64,000 nt of DNA from Geobacter sp. (GCA_003490025.1 DNJC01000016.1:1-64000), one strand, 5' to 3'. Numbered from the stretch's first letter, positions 52,301 through 60,020 are shown. Made by a program: numbers and translations. The notes: generated by a model from the sequence alone, not told the origin.

Positions 52301-54590
52301 CAAGGATGGAATTGCCGGCAAACAGCGCCTGATCAGCGCAGAATTCTTCCAGCCCGAGATAGTCGATACGGAGCAGTTTGAGCTGATCAAGATTGGGATT
52401 GTTGTATCGCCATCCTTTCCGCAGATCGCGCAGCAAGCGGTACCCCAATATGAAGCGCAAGGTACGTTGCGCCTCCTGGCGTGCGAGCCCCACGAGCTTG
52501 GGGCTTTTCAGATATTCGCAGAGAGTCCCTTCATCGTTTCGATCAAACCCCAGCGACTTGAATACCGCATCCGCGAGGTTTTCCTCCGTCAACATGCCGT
52601 CGTTTTGCCGTAACGCGCCGATGAGCCCGGCGCGCAGAGTCAGCAAGAAGATAAAGTCATTGAAGTGACCGGCCTGGAGTGCGGCATCTTGCCGGTTATC
52701 GGTGAAGCCCAGGAGTTTGCGAGGATCGGGCAAATTATCAGGCCAATCCGTGATTTTGAACAACTGTCGCAACATGGTGAGGGCCAATATCGTTGTCGCC
52801 GAGGAGCGTCCTTCACCGGAAAGACTGGAAAGCCTATTGAGATCCTTGCCATGTGCCTCATGAAGGTTTCCGCAGTTCAGGCAAAAGCGGAACTTTCCGG
52901 GAATGAACCAGTAGAATTTACCTTGACCTTCATAACCCTGGACGTCGACTATCACCTCAAGCGGCACGGCATGCCGGTAACCCCGTTTGACTTTAGGGTC
53001 AGCACCGGAAAGATCGAGCCAGCTATCAGGAAGATCCTCAAGATTCCCATGATATTGCTGTTCGCTGCTACGCGGAGCTAAAAAGCCGAACCGGACGTCA
53101 TCATCTTCACAGGCAATATCTTCAATATCGCGGGAAACGAACCGGCAAGACGCACCTTTTTCCTCCCAAATCGGGTGATACTCCTGCCCGCATTCACGAC
53201 AGAAATGAGTGGCATAAAGAAGCACATTCTCGTCCTGCCGGCCGGGCGCGAAGCGCTGAGCATCCAGGGTAATGTATCTCTGCCCTTCTGCTTCGAGCGT
53301 TGCATGCACCTTTCCTGGGCCACTAATAAACTGATGCAGTTTAAATGCAAAGGGAGGACGCCCAAGTGGGGTCTTAAGAGTGTGAGCCGATATAAGGAAT
53401 GCCTGTAACGCGTTACGAGCTTCTTCCGAATCCACCCCGGCATCTTCGGACAAACGGCTGGATGCCACAGAAAGAGTAATTGGCTTGGCCCGTTTCGGCT
53501 TGGCGAGCTCGTTCATGTCTATGCCAAGCGTAAGCTCCACCCACACGGCTAAAGGGTCGCGCTGGAATTCACCATAGTCGACCCAGGTAAACGGGGTGTT
53601 TCTTATGCGCTCTTTAAGGCGAACAGCAACCGCTGCCAGGTCCAGAGTGTTGTCAGTAACCCGTTCTAGTGTTTCACCGATAACCTCGTGAGCAGTGATC
53701 GAGGTGCCAAAGAGCTTACTCGCCACCATTGCAACAGTCTCTTGTTGATCCTTAGTCGTCCCGGTGCTCGACATGGTTGCCGATGTACCGATGCAAATAA
53801 GGTTGTTTGCTTCGAGTCTCTGACGCAGTCGTCGTACCAGCATCGCGACATCTGCCCCCTGGCGACCACGGTACGTGTGTAACTCGTCTAAGACCAGGAA
53901 TTCAAGGCCATGGCAGTGCTCAACCACCTGACGGTCTTTTTCCTCATAACGGGTGAGAATCAGCTCAAGCATCATGAAGTTAGTCAGAAGAATATCTGGA
54001 GGATTACTGGCTATGTCTTTACGGCTTTTATCGCTTTCCTGGCCGGTATAGCGGGCTACGGTGAACGGTTGCCGGTCTGGATCATAGCCATGTAAAAATT
54101 TACTCAACTCTTCGAGTTGGCTGTTGGCAAGTGCATTCATCGGATAGATGACTATAGCCCGGGTACGAGGCGTCGGATCAAGTTCTTTAGCCTTCAGAAT
54201 ACGGTCAATAATCGGGATAAAGAAGGCGAGAGATTTCCCTGAGCCTGTACCGGTCGTGACCACGAAACTCTTCCCTTCACGCGCTTTGGCAATGGCTTCA
54301 AGCTGGTGAGTGAACAGGTGTAGCTGATTTGCCATGCCGTCAGGCTTGCCTTCAAGAAAGACCTCAGCGCAGGCATTATGCAAGAGCCCTTGCCGAGCAA
54401 GTTCTTGAACAGATTCCTTACGCTGGTAATTGGGGTTAATCTGGATTAGTGGTTCAGGCCAGTAACGTCCATCGTTGTACTGGCGCTCAACCTCTTCAAG
54501 GATATCCTGAGCAGCAATACGCGTGAAGCTACGCGAAAATGAGCTATATTCCTCTATTAACTTGTCTCGAAAATCGAATACATTTTCCAT
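49311..54590 (-). CDS. Giant DEAD/DEAH helicase with DUF1998 domain (DrmA-DrmB-like)
   Basis: 1759 residues. The N-terminal helicase has Walker A TGTGSGKS (113-120), DELH at 235-238 and motif VI QRSGRAGRSGQPAF. Several Cys pairs suggest zinc sites (FCRECGQEY, FCLNCGN, CSCCGYGH with VCENCRNPL). The C-terminal DUF1998 part is shown by EGGAGVLTRL followed by CEAGCYQCLLSYYNQPDHDNISRQD. In DISARM the helicase (DrmA) and DUF1998 protein (DrmB) are separate; here both are on one chain, as also in Druantia DruE and possibly Hma helicases. It is the first gene of the eleven-gene operon, so its promoter must be in 54591-54750. Confidence 0.88.
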   Translation of the reverse strand: MENVFDFRDKLIEEYSSFSRSFTRIAAQDILEEVERQYNDGRYWPEPLIQINPNYQRKESVQELARQGLLHNACAEVFLEGKPDGMANQLHLFTHQLEAIAKAREGKSFVVTTGTGSGKSLAFFIPIIDRILKAKELDPTPRTRAIVIYPMNALANSQLEELSKFLHGYDPDRQPFTVARYTGQESDKSRKDIASNPPDILLTNFMMLELILTRYEEKDRQVVEHCHGLEFLVLDELHTYRGRQGADVAMLVRRLRQRLEANNLICIGTSATMSSTGTTKDQQETVAMVASKLFGTSITAHEVIGETLERVTDNTLDLAAVAVRLKERIRNTPFTWVDYGEFQRDPLAVWVELTLGIDMNELAKPKRAKPITLSVASSRLSEDAGVDSEEARNALQAFLISAHTLKTPLGRPPFAFKLHQFISGPGKVHATLEAEGQRYITLDAQRFAPGRQDENVLLYATHFCRECGQEYHPIWEEKGASCRFVSRDIEDIACEDDDVRFGFLAPRSSEQQYHGNLEDLPDSWLDLSGADPKVKRGYRHAVPLEVIVDVQGYEGQGKFYWFIPGKFRFCLNCGNLHEAHGKDLNRLSSLSGEGRSSATTILALTMLRQLFKITDWPDNLPDPRKLLGFTDNRQDAALQAGHFNDFIFLLTLRAGLIGALRQNDGMLTEENLADAVFKSLGFDRNDEGTLCEYLKSPKLVGLARQEAQRTLRFILGYRLLRDLRKGWRYNNPNLDQLKLLRIDYLGLEEFCADQALFAGNSILERLTNKGREDFARFVFDELHRNLCLESRYLDSLEQDKAKTNAYSYLNERWSFSRDEHFATSKFLILGKRPEYRGKPREDLVGGGPRSRLIRLLKTAPFWRTTDFAAQVLGWKDQELTEILGRMLEAAGNYGYVQKQSIDKNVVGWRLKSSAMQWCLTSDVSSDAVDRVNVFFRQLYLTVADVLTLPSHPLFEFEAHEHTAQVEAGKRMVLESRFRFTKKDREEWSSDPGHEAPLIRLPVLFCSPTMELGVDISALNSVYLRNVPPTPANYAQRSGRAGRSGQPAFVLTYCAALSPHDQWFFHNANEMVHGVVKPPTLDLTNRDLIESHLQAVWLANVEHQLDTSIAPLLDLEQEDKPIKQELLARFSDPAVSERARVLAHRVMNEVAGELSQETAPWFDDQYVDQVINRAPVAFDKSLDRWRNLFDATRKQMDMADAVVKSHAAGHSERENARRRYGDAARQYFTLLKNNNTQNSDFYTYRFLASQGFLPGYNFPRLPLMAWIPGQGGSTNGRDDEGSMVSRPRFLALSEFGPRSLIYHEGRTYRVVRAKLNIGAGEHVSAGSKLSTVSSRVCSCCGYGHMGEQNSPEPTANVCENCRNPLTEIDRVNELYRIETVETVPVERITINDEERQRQGFELQTTYRFLPGPDGLIQKTDAKVLLDKEELATITYAAAARIWRINRGWRRRKDKKQLGFYINPISGVWSKKENPEEEKNGENGEEALLDKVTPQRIVPFVEDHRNILILTPKQALSEAAMATLQASLKRGIEQTFQIEEAELVAEPLPTGDNRRALLFYEAAEGGAGVLTRLATEPDQLAEVAKNTLKLMHFQAPEGTWSYDQLPKLEQRRPDGERICEAGCYQCLLSYYNQPDHDNISRQDPDVLKMLIALANASVCLDSPNEPVDAIESDDDLSSWLHELDKRELRRPDALKVFLNNGKGLADAQYKTARTLIFLSTPDESLRAYAEDRSYRVLVFPADRSEWSALFSHYQEIFGGRE

Positions 54591-54610
54591 ATTGATCCCG
54601 CAACTTAAAT

Positions 54611-54622
54611 GGCTTTAAAGCC
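54611..54622. promoter_or_regulatory. 12-bp perfect palindrome before the defence operon
   Basis: GGCTTTAAAGCC reads the same on both strands and ends about 20 bases upstream of the helicase start codon. Its position suits an operator that would block transcription or translation initiation. No regulator gene is in the operon. Confidence 0.4.
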
Positions 54623-54925
54623 CACAGCTTAATTTGCTCTTATCTCAGTAACACGAATGCTTGGAAATACCCTTTTCAATAGCTTCATCCTAATACCACA
54701 TTAAACACGTCATATAAAGCTCATTCTCAGCACACGCCTTGAAAGACCAGCGTAAAGCAGGAGTGGCTCGTTTTAGGCAAACGCCAGTGTAATGGAGCGC
54801 CTGGGGGTGGGCAGTTTAGCGGTGTGGATGGTCGGAGGGGAGCTGCAGACGCCGGAAATCAGGTCAGGGGACGGTGATCAGGTCGAGAAGTAGGGGTCAT
54901 TCAGCTCTATTATCGCTGTTTTCAG

Positions 54926-54958
54926 CATAGTATGTTTGCTTTTTGCGTACATACTATG
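54926..54958. repeat. 10-bp inverted repeat with 13-bp spacer
   Basis: CATAGTATGT and ACATACTATG are perfect inverted copies. The arms are AT-rich and the loop is T-rich, so a protein-binding dyad is more likely than a terminator. It lies between the defence operon and tRNA-Gly. Confidence 0.6.
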
Positions 54959-55124
54959 TCCCGGTCCCTTTCGCGGTCCGGTGTTATACCCAGCAGGTTG
55001 CATTCGTCCTTAGGCACAGTCAGGGCACAGGCTTGAGCGCTTCAATCAATGAATGGATTCTTGTAGGGCGAGTTTGAAGAGGATGGCGGGGAGAAAGAGG
55101 GGAATAACAGCCTAAGATCACAAA

Positions 55125-55154
55125 TAAAAAGGCCAGGCTTTTTCGAGCCTGGCC
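55125..55154 (-). terminator. Terminator of tRNA-Gly
   Basis: On the minus strand GGCCAGGCT, a short loop, AGCCTGGCC and then TTTTTATTT. It begins 12 bases after the tRNA CCA end and is a textbook intrinsic terminator. Confidence 0.92.
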
Positions 55155-55166
55155 GTTGTGTCTATT

Positions 55167-55241
<75 letters not shown>

Positions 55242-55255
55242 TCAACGAGATCCTG

Positions 55256-55284
55256 TTTATAACAAAAGCCGCCCCGGCAGTCAA
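55256..55284 (-). promoter_or_regulatory. Sigma-70 promoter of tRNA-Gly
   Basis: TTGACT at 55279-55284 and TATAAA at 55256-55261 on the minus strand are separated by exactly 17 bp. Transcription would start about 8 bases before the mature tRNA end. Confidence 0.88.
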
Positions 55285-55375
55285 CCTCTTTTTTTAATGA
55301 CAGAGGAAATTATCTCCCTCCTTCTGAGGCAAAATATCGTATCATATCGCGCACTATAGGCTATACTGCTCCACC

Positions 55376-56005
55376 ATGAGAAAAGACGACAAGATCCGAG
55401 GACTGATCGCCTGCGAGGCGGCCCGACTCATGTACGAGGACGGGGTGCGGGAGTACCGCGACGCCAAGAGAAAGGCGGCCAAACGTTTCGGCCCGGAGAA
55501 GGCGCTATCGCTCGGATCGCACCTCCCCACCAACGCGGAGATCCATGACGAACTGGCCAAGCTGATAGCGACGATTGAGGAGGACGTTCTGCCGGAAAGG
55601 CTGCTGCGGCTGAGACTTAGCGCCCTCTCGTGGCTGGACCTTCTCGCCGATTTTTCTCCGTACCTGGTCGGCTCCGTCCTTTCGGGCGCGGTGACGGACA
55701 GAAGCGACATCGACATACACGTATTCTCGGATTCCGTGGAGGAGGTCGAGCAGTTACTTTCCGAACGGGGGATCTCGTTCGAGACGGAGACCGTGCCGAT
55801 CAGGAAGGGGGGCGTGATCAAGGATTACACCCACATCTACCTTGAGGATGACGGCGTGGTGATCGAGTGCTCCGTCTACCCGCGCGAGGAAAGGCGCAAC
55901 CGCACCATAAGCAGCATCACCGGGAAGGCAATGGAGCGGGCCGGCGCCGCGCAGCTCAGAAGGATCATAGAGAAAAGCATCGAGGAACGTGACACGACAG
56001 AATAG
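55376..56005 (+). CDS. Nucleotidyltransferase domain protein
   Basis: 209 residues. The core motif YLVGSVLSGAVTDRSDIDIHVF near residue 96 is the polymerase-beta-type GS-x-SD-x-D signature, with the third acidic residue in VVIECSVYP. The N-terminal 90 residues are helical. Related proteins transfer nucleotides to small molecules or proteins (minimal nucleotidyltransferases, MNT-type), and the target here is unknown. There is no HEPN partner gene, so a toxin-antitoxin pair is not supported. It is read divergently from tRNA-Gly. Confidence 0.78.
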   Translation: MRKDDKIRGLIACEAARLMYEDGVREYRDAKRKAAKRFGPEKALSLGSHLPTNAEIHDELAKLIATIEEDVLPERLLRLRLSALSWLDLLADFSPYLVGSVLSGAVTDRSDIDIHVFSDSVEEVEQLLSERGISFETETVPIRKGGVIKDYTHIYLEDDGVVIECSVYPREERRNRTISSITGKAMERAGAAQLRRIIEKSIEERDTTE

Positions 56006-56066
56006 TTAAGCCCCCTGCCACCTCCCGCCAAGGGAGACATTCAGGGGTAAATCCAGGAGGATGAAA

Positions 56067-56498
56067 ATGGAAAACCGCAAGGCGGAACTGATCGAGACTC
56101 TGCTGCCAAAGGACACCAACTCTTACGGCAACATCTTCGGCGGCGTCATCATGAGCATAATGGACAAGACTGCGGGGGTGGTTTGCTGGCGCTATTCGAA
56201 AAAGCGCGTGGTCACCGGTTGCGCTCAACGCATCTCGTTCCACACACCGATCAACGTGGGAGAGGTGATATATTCCCGGGCGACCATCATTCACGTGGGA
56301 CGCTCATCGATGGAAGTCGAGGTCGAGATCGAGGCGGAAAACGTCATGGACGGCAACAAACGCCGGGCCGCCAGCGGCCTTTTCACCATGGTGGCGATGG
56401 ACGAGAACTGGAAGCCTACGCCGGTGCCGGCCTGGCAGCCGGTGACGGAAGCCGAGATCGAGAAATGGCGCGAGGTTGAGAAGAGGAGAAAGGGGTGA
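56067..56498 (+). CDS. Hotdog-fold acyl-CoA thioesterase (YciA-like)
   Basis: 143 residues. The hotdog active-site helix NIFGGVIMSIMDKTAGVVCWRYS and the following strand VISFHTPINVGEVI mark an acyl-CoA thioesterase of the YciA/BACH group, which hydrolyses acyl-CoA to free acid and CoA in the cytoplasm. AGGAGG ends right before an ATG at 56061, too close for use, so the in-frame ATG at 56067 is preferred. The stop codon overlaps the GTG start of the next gene by 4 bases. Confidence 0.85.
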   Translation: MENRKAELIETLLPKDTNSYGNIFGGVIMSIMDKTAGVVCWRYSKKRVVTGCAQRISFHTPINVGEVIYSRATIIHVGRSSMEVEVEIEAENVMDGNKRRAASGLFTMVAMDENWKPTPVPAWQPVTEAEIEKWREVEKRRKG

Positions 56499-56704
56499 TC
56501 CGTCTTGCCCTGTTACTGCCTGCACTCCTGCTTATTGCCGGGTGCGAGTCGCTGAACGAGGCATTCGTGCGGCAGATGTACACCGACCACGGGATCAGCC
56601 GGCGCATCGAGGAGCAGATCAGGGAAGGGCTGGAAAAAAGGAAGCGCCTGCCGGCCACGAACATCCCGGCCAGCCCTGCGCCCTCTTTCTTCGACCAGGG
56701 GTAG
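56495..56704 (+). CDS. Small lipoprotein
   Basis: 69 residues starting at GTG, overlapping the thioesterase stop (GTGA). The signal peptide LALLLPALLLIAGC ends in a lipobox with Cys17. The mature part is a short charged helix (RIEEQIREGLEKRKRL) with a Pro-rich end. Function is unknown. Translational coupling suggests joint expression with the thioesterase. Confidence 0.7.
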   Translation: MIRLALLLPALLLIAGCESLNEAFVRQMYTDHGISRRIEEQIREGLEKRKRLPATNIPASPAPSFFDQG

Positions 56705-56719
56705 ACGTCACCACGAGCT

Positions 56720-57652
56720 TCAGTCGGGGAAGGGGGCGGAAGCGCGGGGGACAGCGTCGGGGTTGAAATTTGCCACTCCCCAGAAGAGGACCTCTGCCGA
56801 GGGAGCACCTGCCAGGGCGGACGGTGGGAGCTGCCCCAGAAACCGCAGCGCGGACAGGAGCAGCGCTCCCCCTTCCCTTGCCAGGTCGCGGCCGGCGGCG
56901 AGCGAGACCGCGTTGTCGCGCTTGCTGAGCTTGGCGCCGTTCGGGTCGGTCACCAGCGGCAGATGAAAGTAGTCGGGGGTCGGATACCGGAAAACGCGCT
57001 GCAGATAGATCTGCCGCGGAGTGGAAGAGATGAGATCGGCCCCGCGCACCACCTGGTTTATGCCGGAGGCGGCATCGTCCACAACTACCGCCAGATGGTA
57101 GGCGTAGGGGCCGTCGGCGCGATGTATCACGAAATCCCCGCAGGAGGCCGTGAGGTGCTGGCTGTAGCGCCCCATGATCCCGTCCATGTAAGAGACCACC
57201 TCGTCGTACACCTTCACCCTTAACGCCCTCTCGACTTTCTCGGGTGCAAGGCCGTCACGGCAGACCCCGGGGTAGACAAGACCCTCTTCGTGCGGGGCGG
57301 AGGCGATCTGGGCGATCTCGCTCCTGGTGCAACCACAGGCGTATGCCAGCCTGCTTCGAACCAGATGTTCCGCCGCTTCCTGGTAGTAGCGGGTGCGGTG
57401 GCTCTGGTAGACGACCTCGCCGTCCCACTCGAATCCCAGCATCTCCAGGGTCGCCAGCATGTCGTCGGCGATCCCCGGCACCACACGCGGCAGGTCCAGG
57501 TCCTCCATGCGCAGGTACCACAGCCCCCCTCCCCTTTTTGCCATGAGATAGCTGCCGAGAGCTGCGACCAACGAGCCGAGATGCAGCGGACCGGTGGGGG
57601 ACGGGGCGAACCTGCCGATGACCTGAGGGTTGTCTGTAACGGTAGATGGCAA
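56720..57652 (-). CDS. gluQ: Glutamyl-Q tRNA(Asp) synthetase
   Basis: 310 residues, about the length of YadB/GluQ and much shorter than full glutamyl-tRNA synthetase. It has the class I signature GRFAPSPTGPLHLGS, the KLSKRD form of KMSKS, and zinc-binding cysteines in YACGCTRSE and YPGVCRDG. It attaches glutamate to queuosine in the wobble base of tRNA(Asp) and lacks the anticodon-binding domain. It converges with the thioesterase-lipoprotein pair. Confidence 0.93.
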   Translation of the reverse strand: MPSTVTDNPQVIGRFAPSPTGPLHLGSLVAALGSYLMAKRGGGLWYLRMEDLDLPRVVPGIADDMLATLEMLGFEWDGEVVYQSHRTRYYQEAAEHLVRSRLAYACGCTRSEIAQIASAPHEEGLVYPGVCRDGLAPEKVERALRVKVYDEVVSYMDGIMGRYSQHLTASCGDFVIHRADGPYAYHLAVVVDDAASGINQVVRGADLISSTPRQIYLQRVFRYPTPDYFHLPLVTDPNGAKLSKRDNAVSLAAGRDLAREGGALLLSALRFLGQLPPSALAGAPSAEVLFWGVANFNPDAVPRASAPFPD

Positions 57653-57684
57653 GAGGGGTACCTTTGAAAACCTCTAAAACAGTG

Positions 57685-57715
57685 AAGTCTCCCCCCTTTG
57701 GCAAAGGGGGGACTT
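57685..57715. terminator. Hairpin between ppnP and gluQ
   Basis: AAGTCTCCCCCCTTTG and CAAAGGGGGGACTT form a long stem just downstream of ppnP on the minus strand. T-rich tracts are short on both sides, so efficiency is uncertain. Confidence 0.6.
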
Positions 57716-57752
57716 TCTGATCATCTGTCAGCGGAAGATTTCGCTAACCGGG

Positions 57753-58064
57753 TTAGAGAAATGAGCAGCAGTAGTCGGAGACGGCGGTGACCTTCAGCTG
57801 GAAGCTGGAGTTCTCAGGTACCTCGAACGACTCCCCGCCCTTGACGGTAATCCACTCGGAGGATCCCGGCAAAAGGACGGTCATCTCGCCTGACAGGATC
57901 TCCATCAGCTCTGCCGCCCCGGTGTTGAAGGCATACTCGCCCGGCATCATGATGCCGAGGGTCTTGCGGGAACCGTCGGGAAAGACGATGGTGCGGCTGG
58001 TGACTCCGCCTTCGAAATAGATGTTGGCGTTTTTCACTACGGTTACGTTCTTGAACTCGGACAC
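57753..58064 (-). CDS. ppnP: Pyrimidine/purine nucleoside phosphorylase
   Basis: 103 residues, a single small cupin matching PpnP (YaiE, DUF1255): VVKNANIYFEGGVTSRTIVFPDGSRKTLGIMMPG-type opening, then GAAELMEILSGEMTVLLPG and a final VTAVSDYCCSFL. It splits nucleosides with phosphate to the base and ribose-1-phosphate. Translation begins at GTG with GGGGG about 8 bases upstream. It lies between two hairpins, so it is probably transcribed alone. Confidence 0.92.
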   Translation of the reverse strand: MSEFKNVTVVKNANIYFEGGVTSRTIVFPDGSRKTLGIMMPGEYAFNTGAAELMEILSGEMTVLLPGSSEWITVKGGESFEVPENSSFQLKVTAVSDYCCSFL

Positions 58065-58080
58065 TTCTTACCCCCTGGAT

Positions 58081-58105
58081 TAAAAATGAGCAGCTTTCGC
58101 TGCTC
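58081..58105 (-). terminator. Terminator downstream of the DUF2019 gene
   Basis: On the minus strand GAGCAGC, loop GAAA, GCTGCTC, then ATTTTTA. It lies about 68 bases after the DUF2019 stop codon and immediately upstream of ppnP. Confidence 0.82.
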
Positions 58106-58172
58106 GTCGATTCTCGTTTACCCCTTCAGCCGGAAGGAGATCCCCCTCCCAACCTCCGAAGAGTTCCACTCT

Positions 58173-58520
58173 CTACCCCTGCCACTCCCCGCGTTCCCAC
58201 CGCTCCAGCGCGGTCTGCGCCCTGAAACCGAGCAGACCGGGCAACGCGGCTATACGGGTCAGTGCGGCCTTGCAGCGCTGCGGTTCCTCGCGCATGGCGT
58301 ACACGGCGGCCATGCCGGCTACATTCGGATCATCGTGATCGAGGAGGGCGAGAAATTGTCCCATCCCCCCCTCGCGTTGCAGGGCGGTGTAGAAGCGGGT
58401 CAGCGACTCCACCTCTATCGCGGCCCGTTCTTCGTGCATCGCTTCCATCGCCTCGGCGTGCCGTAGCGCCGCTCTTACGAACCATTCGACCAGCTTTTTC
58501 ACCCTGTCTTGTTGCTGCAA
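58173..58520 (-). CDS. DUF2019/HEAT-like protein
   Basis: 115 residues, all-helical. VEWFVRAALRHAEAMEAM at the start and LLDHDDPNVAGMAAVYAMREEPQRCKAALTRIAAL later match DUF2019, a short HEAT-like repeat fold seen in many proteobacteria, sometimes as a possible immunity protein. No partner gene is adjacent, so function is unknown. Confidence 0.68.
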   Translation of the reverse strand: MQQQDRVKKLVEWFVRAALRHAEAMEAMHEERAAIEVESLTRFYTALQREGGMGQFLALLDHDDPNVAGMAAVYAMREEPQRCKAALTRIAALPGLLGFRAQTALERWERGEWQG

Positions 58521-58652
58521 AACCGCCTCCCGCCTCCGGGCCCAAAACGCCAGGCCCGACTATGCAAGGTAACAGTTTTACTCAATGCTTTCAAGCACAA
58601 AGACCGGATCGTCCTGTGCGTACCGCCGCCGGCTGAGACAGATCCGAAGCAG

Positions 58653-59837
58653 TTATTGCAGTTGAGGAGAGAGGCTCCCGCTACCCAGGGTGACTCCCCC
58701 TGCGCCGAAAAGCTGCACCTCTGAGACCTGGAAATCTGAAGCGCTGACTGGACCCGTGCCTGCGGCGGTCACATAACGGACCGTTACCAATCCGCCTGAG
58801 GTGAACCCGGCTGTCGTCTCGGAGACTGCCACTGTTACGCTGAGGACCCTCGTGGTGGAGACGTAGTCAGCGCTGACAAATTCCCCCATACCGGTTGGAT
58901 TGTTAGCGCTTAGAACCACTACCCCGTCAGCCGTCTGTCCGTAGGTATCTGTTTTTACAGAGATACCCGATGGCAGCTTCAACTTGAAGTTGAATCCGTA
59001 GACAGTGGAAGGTGCGCCGGACAGGTTCACCTTGATGCTGGGAACGGTGGTAGCTACGAAATTCTGAGCAGCCGGGTTGGCGCCGGCTACGGTAAACGAT
59101 TTGCTGACCGGGGAGAATACCGCGCCCCCCAAGTAAGGCGTGATCGTGTAGCTGCCGTTGAGAATGCCGGACATGCTGTAGTTCCCGGCGGAGTCGGTAT
59201 AGGCGTAGCGGCTGTTGCCCGTCGACAGTAGTACGCCCGATACCGGCTGATCCGACGCGTCCAGGACTTTCCCCGAGACGGTGTAGGAGGCGGAGTAGGG
59301 AGTTTTGGTCAAGACGGCCACGTCACCGTTACGCTCGAAGATAATCTGGCTGCTGTCGTAACTGAGCGGCAGGGCGAAGCCCTGTGCGGAGTCACCGTCT
59401 GGCTGCATCTGCAGTATGTTGTGCTGGCGCAGGGCCCACTTCCCCGTGGAGGGGCTGTATCCGGCCACCACCAGGCACTGTCCGTCCGTACTGTAGGTCC
59501 CGTCGGATTTGAACGTCATGCCGCTACTGGTTATCGCTCCCGACTGCGGGTAGTTCGTGCAGTACCAGGTTGCAGGCAGGACTGCAGACACATCAGTCGG
59601 CAGGTTCATGCCGAGGAACGAGTTGATCGTTTTCTGCACCTCGGCGATGGTGACCGTTCCATCCCCATCTATGTCGCCCGGCAGTCCGGAACCTATCGTT
59701 GCACAGACGCCTTTCCCGGCGGTCGCGCCAAGAAGCAACAGAACGAAAGCGCCCAGCAAGAAAGACCTGCAAACGTTCCGGCCAATGATAAGTCGACGAA
59801 ACGTTGTGCCAACACCTTCACTGATAGAGCCAAGCAT
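58653..59837 (-). CDS. Secreted dockerin/cohesin-like protein with carboxypeptidase-regulatory domain
   Basis: 394 residues from the ATG preceded by AGGAGG. An export signal (SFLLGAFVLLLLGATAGKGVCA) is followed by a dockerin-type calcium loop GDIDGDGTVTIAEVQKTINSFLG, a Ser/Gly-rich domain, a carboxypeptidase regulatory-like domain (SGKVLDASDQPVSGVLLST through YTITPYLGG), and a C-terminal cohesin-like beta-sandwich (VYGFNFKLKLPSGISV, then VLSVTVAVSE). It is an exported, probably surface or extracellular protein. Only one dockerin EF-hand is seen where a full dockerin has two. Binding partners are unknown. Confidence 0.75.
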   Translation of the reverse strand: MLGSISEGVGTTFRRLIIGRNVCRSFLLGAFVLLLLGATAGKGVCATIGSGLPGDIDGDGTVTIAEVQKTINSFLGMNLPTDVSAVLPATWYCTNYPQSGAITSSGMTFKSDGTYSTDGQCLVVAGYSPSTGKWALRQHNILQMQPDGDSAQGFALPLSYDSSQIIFERNGDVAVLTKTPYSASYTVSGKVLDASDQPVSGVLLSTGNSRYAYTDSAGNYSMSGILNGSYTITPYLGGAVFSPVSKSFTVAGANPAAQNFVATTVPSIKVNLSGAPSTVYGFNFKLKLPSGISVKTDTYGQTADGVVVLSANNPTGMGEFVSADYVSTTRVLSVTVAVSETTAGFTSGGLVTVRYVTAAGTGPVSASDFQVSEVQLFGAGGVTLGSGSLSPQLQ

Positions 59838-59881
59838 AGGGACTCCTCCTTGCATAGTGCGAACCTCAGTACTCAAAGGCT

Positions 59882-59915
59882 ATTATACAGAGAGTGAGGC
59901 AATACTCACAGCTGT
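59882..59915 (-). promoter_or_regulatory. Candidate promoter with overlapping dyad
   Basis: A perfect -10 box TATAAT (minus strand, 59882-59887) lies 45 bases upstream of the dockerin-like gene. The -35 region is poor, but a dyad GTGAG-N6-CTCAC covers it, as for an activator- or repressor-controlled promoter. Confidence 0.45.
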
Positions 59916-59968
59916 CATAGGAAATGAGATAACACGGCTTCGTAAACAATGGTAGATTATTTTTTATT

Positions 59969-60020
59969 GTTCCTACGCTCCAGCGTGGGAACAAATCGCA
60001 GGACGCTCCCGCGTCCGGTT
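59969..60020. repeat. Dispersed palindromic element, copy 2
   Basis: A two-palindrome unit of 52 bp that differs from the copy at 2809-2860 at only 3 positions, all in the spacer between the palindromes. Both copies are on the same strand. Confidence 0.8.

Larger units (their letters stand above)
54591..55124. other. Intergenic region upstream of the defence operon
   Basis: About 530 bp holding the 12-bp palindrome at 54611, AT-rich sequence to about 54740 where the operon promoter should lie, a GC-rich stretch with a 33-codon plus-strand frame (54792-54893) of unknown meaning, and the inverted repeat at 54926-54958. No direct repeat of the tRNA-Gly 3' end was seen here or beyond jetD. Confidence 0.45.

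Noticed and set aside
54792..54893. 33-codon plus-strand frame upstream of the defence operon
   Set aside because: No clear ribosome site and no recognised similarity; could be a remnant but cannot be supported as a gene.
55376..56005. MNT-HEPN toxin-antitoxin pair
   Set aside because: The nucleotidyltransferase motif is clear, but no HEPN gene is adjacent.
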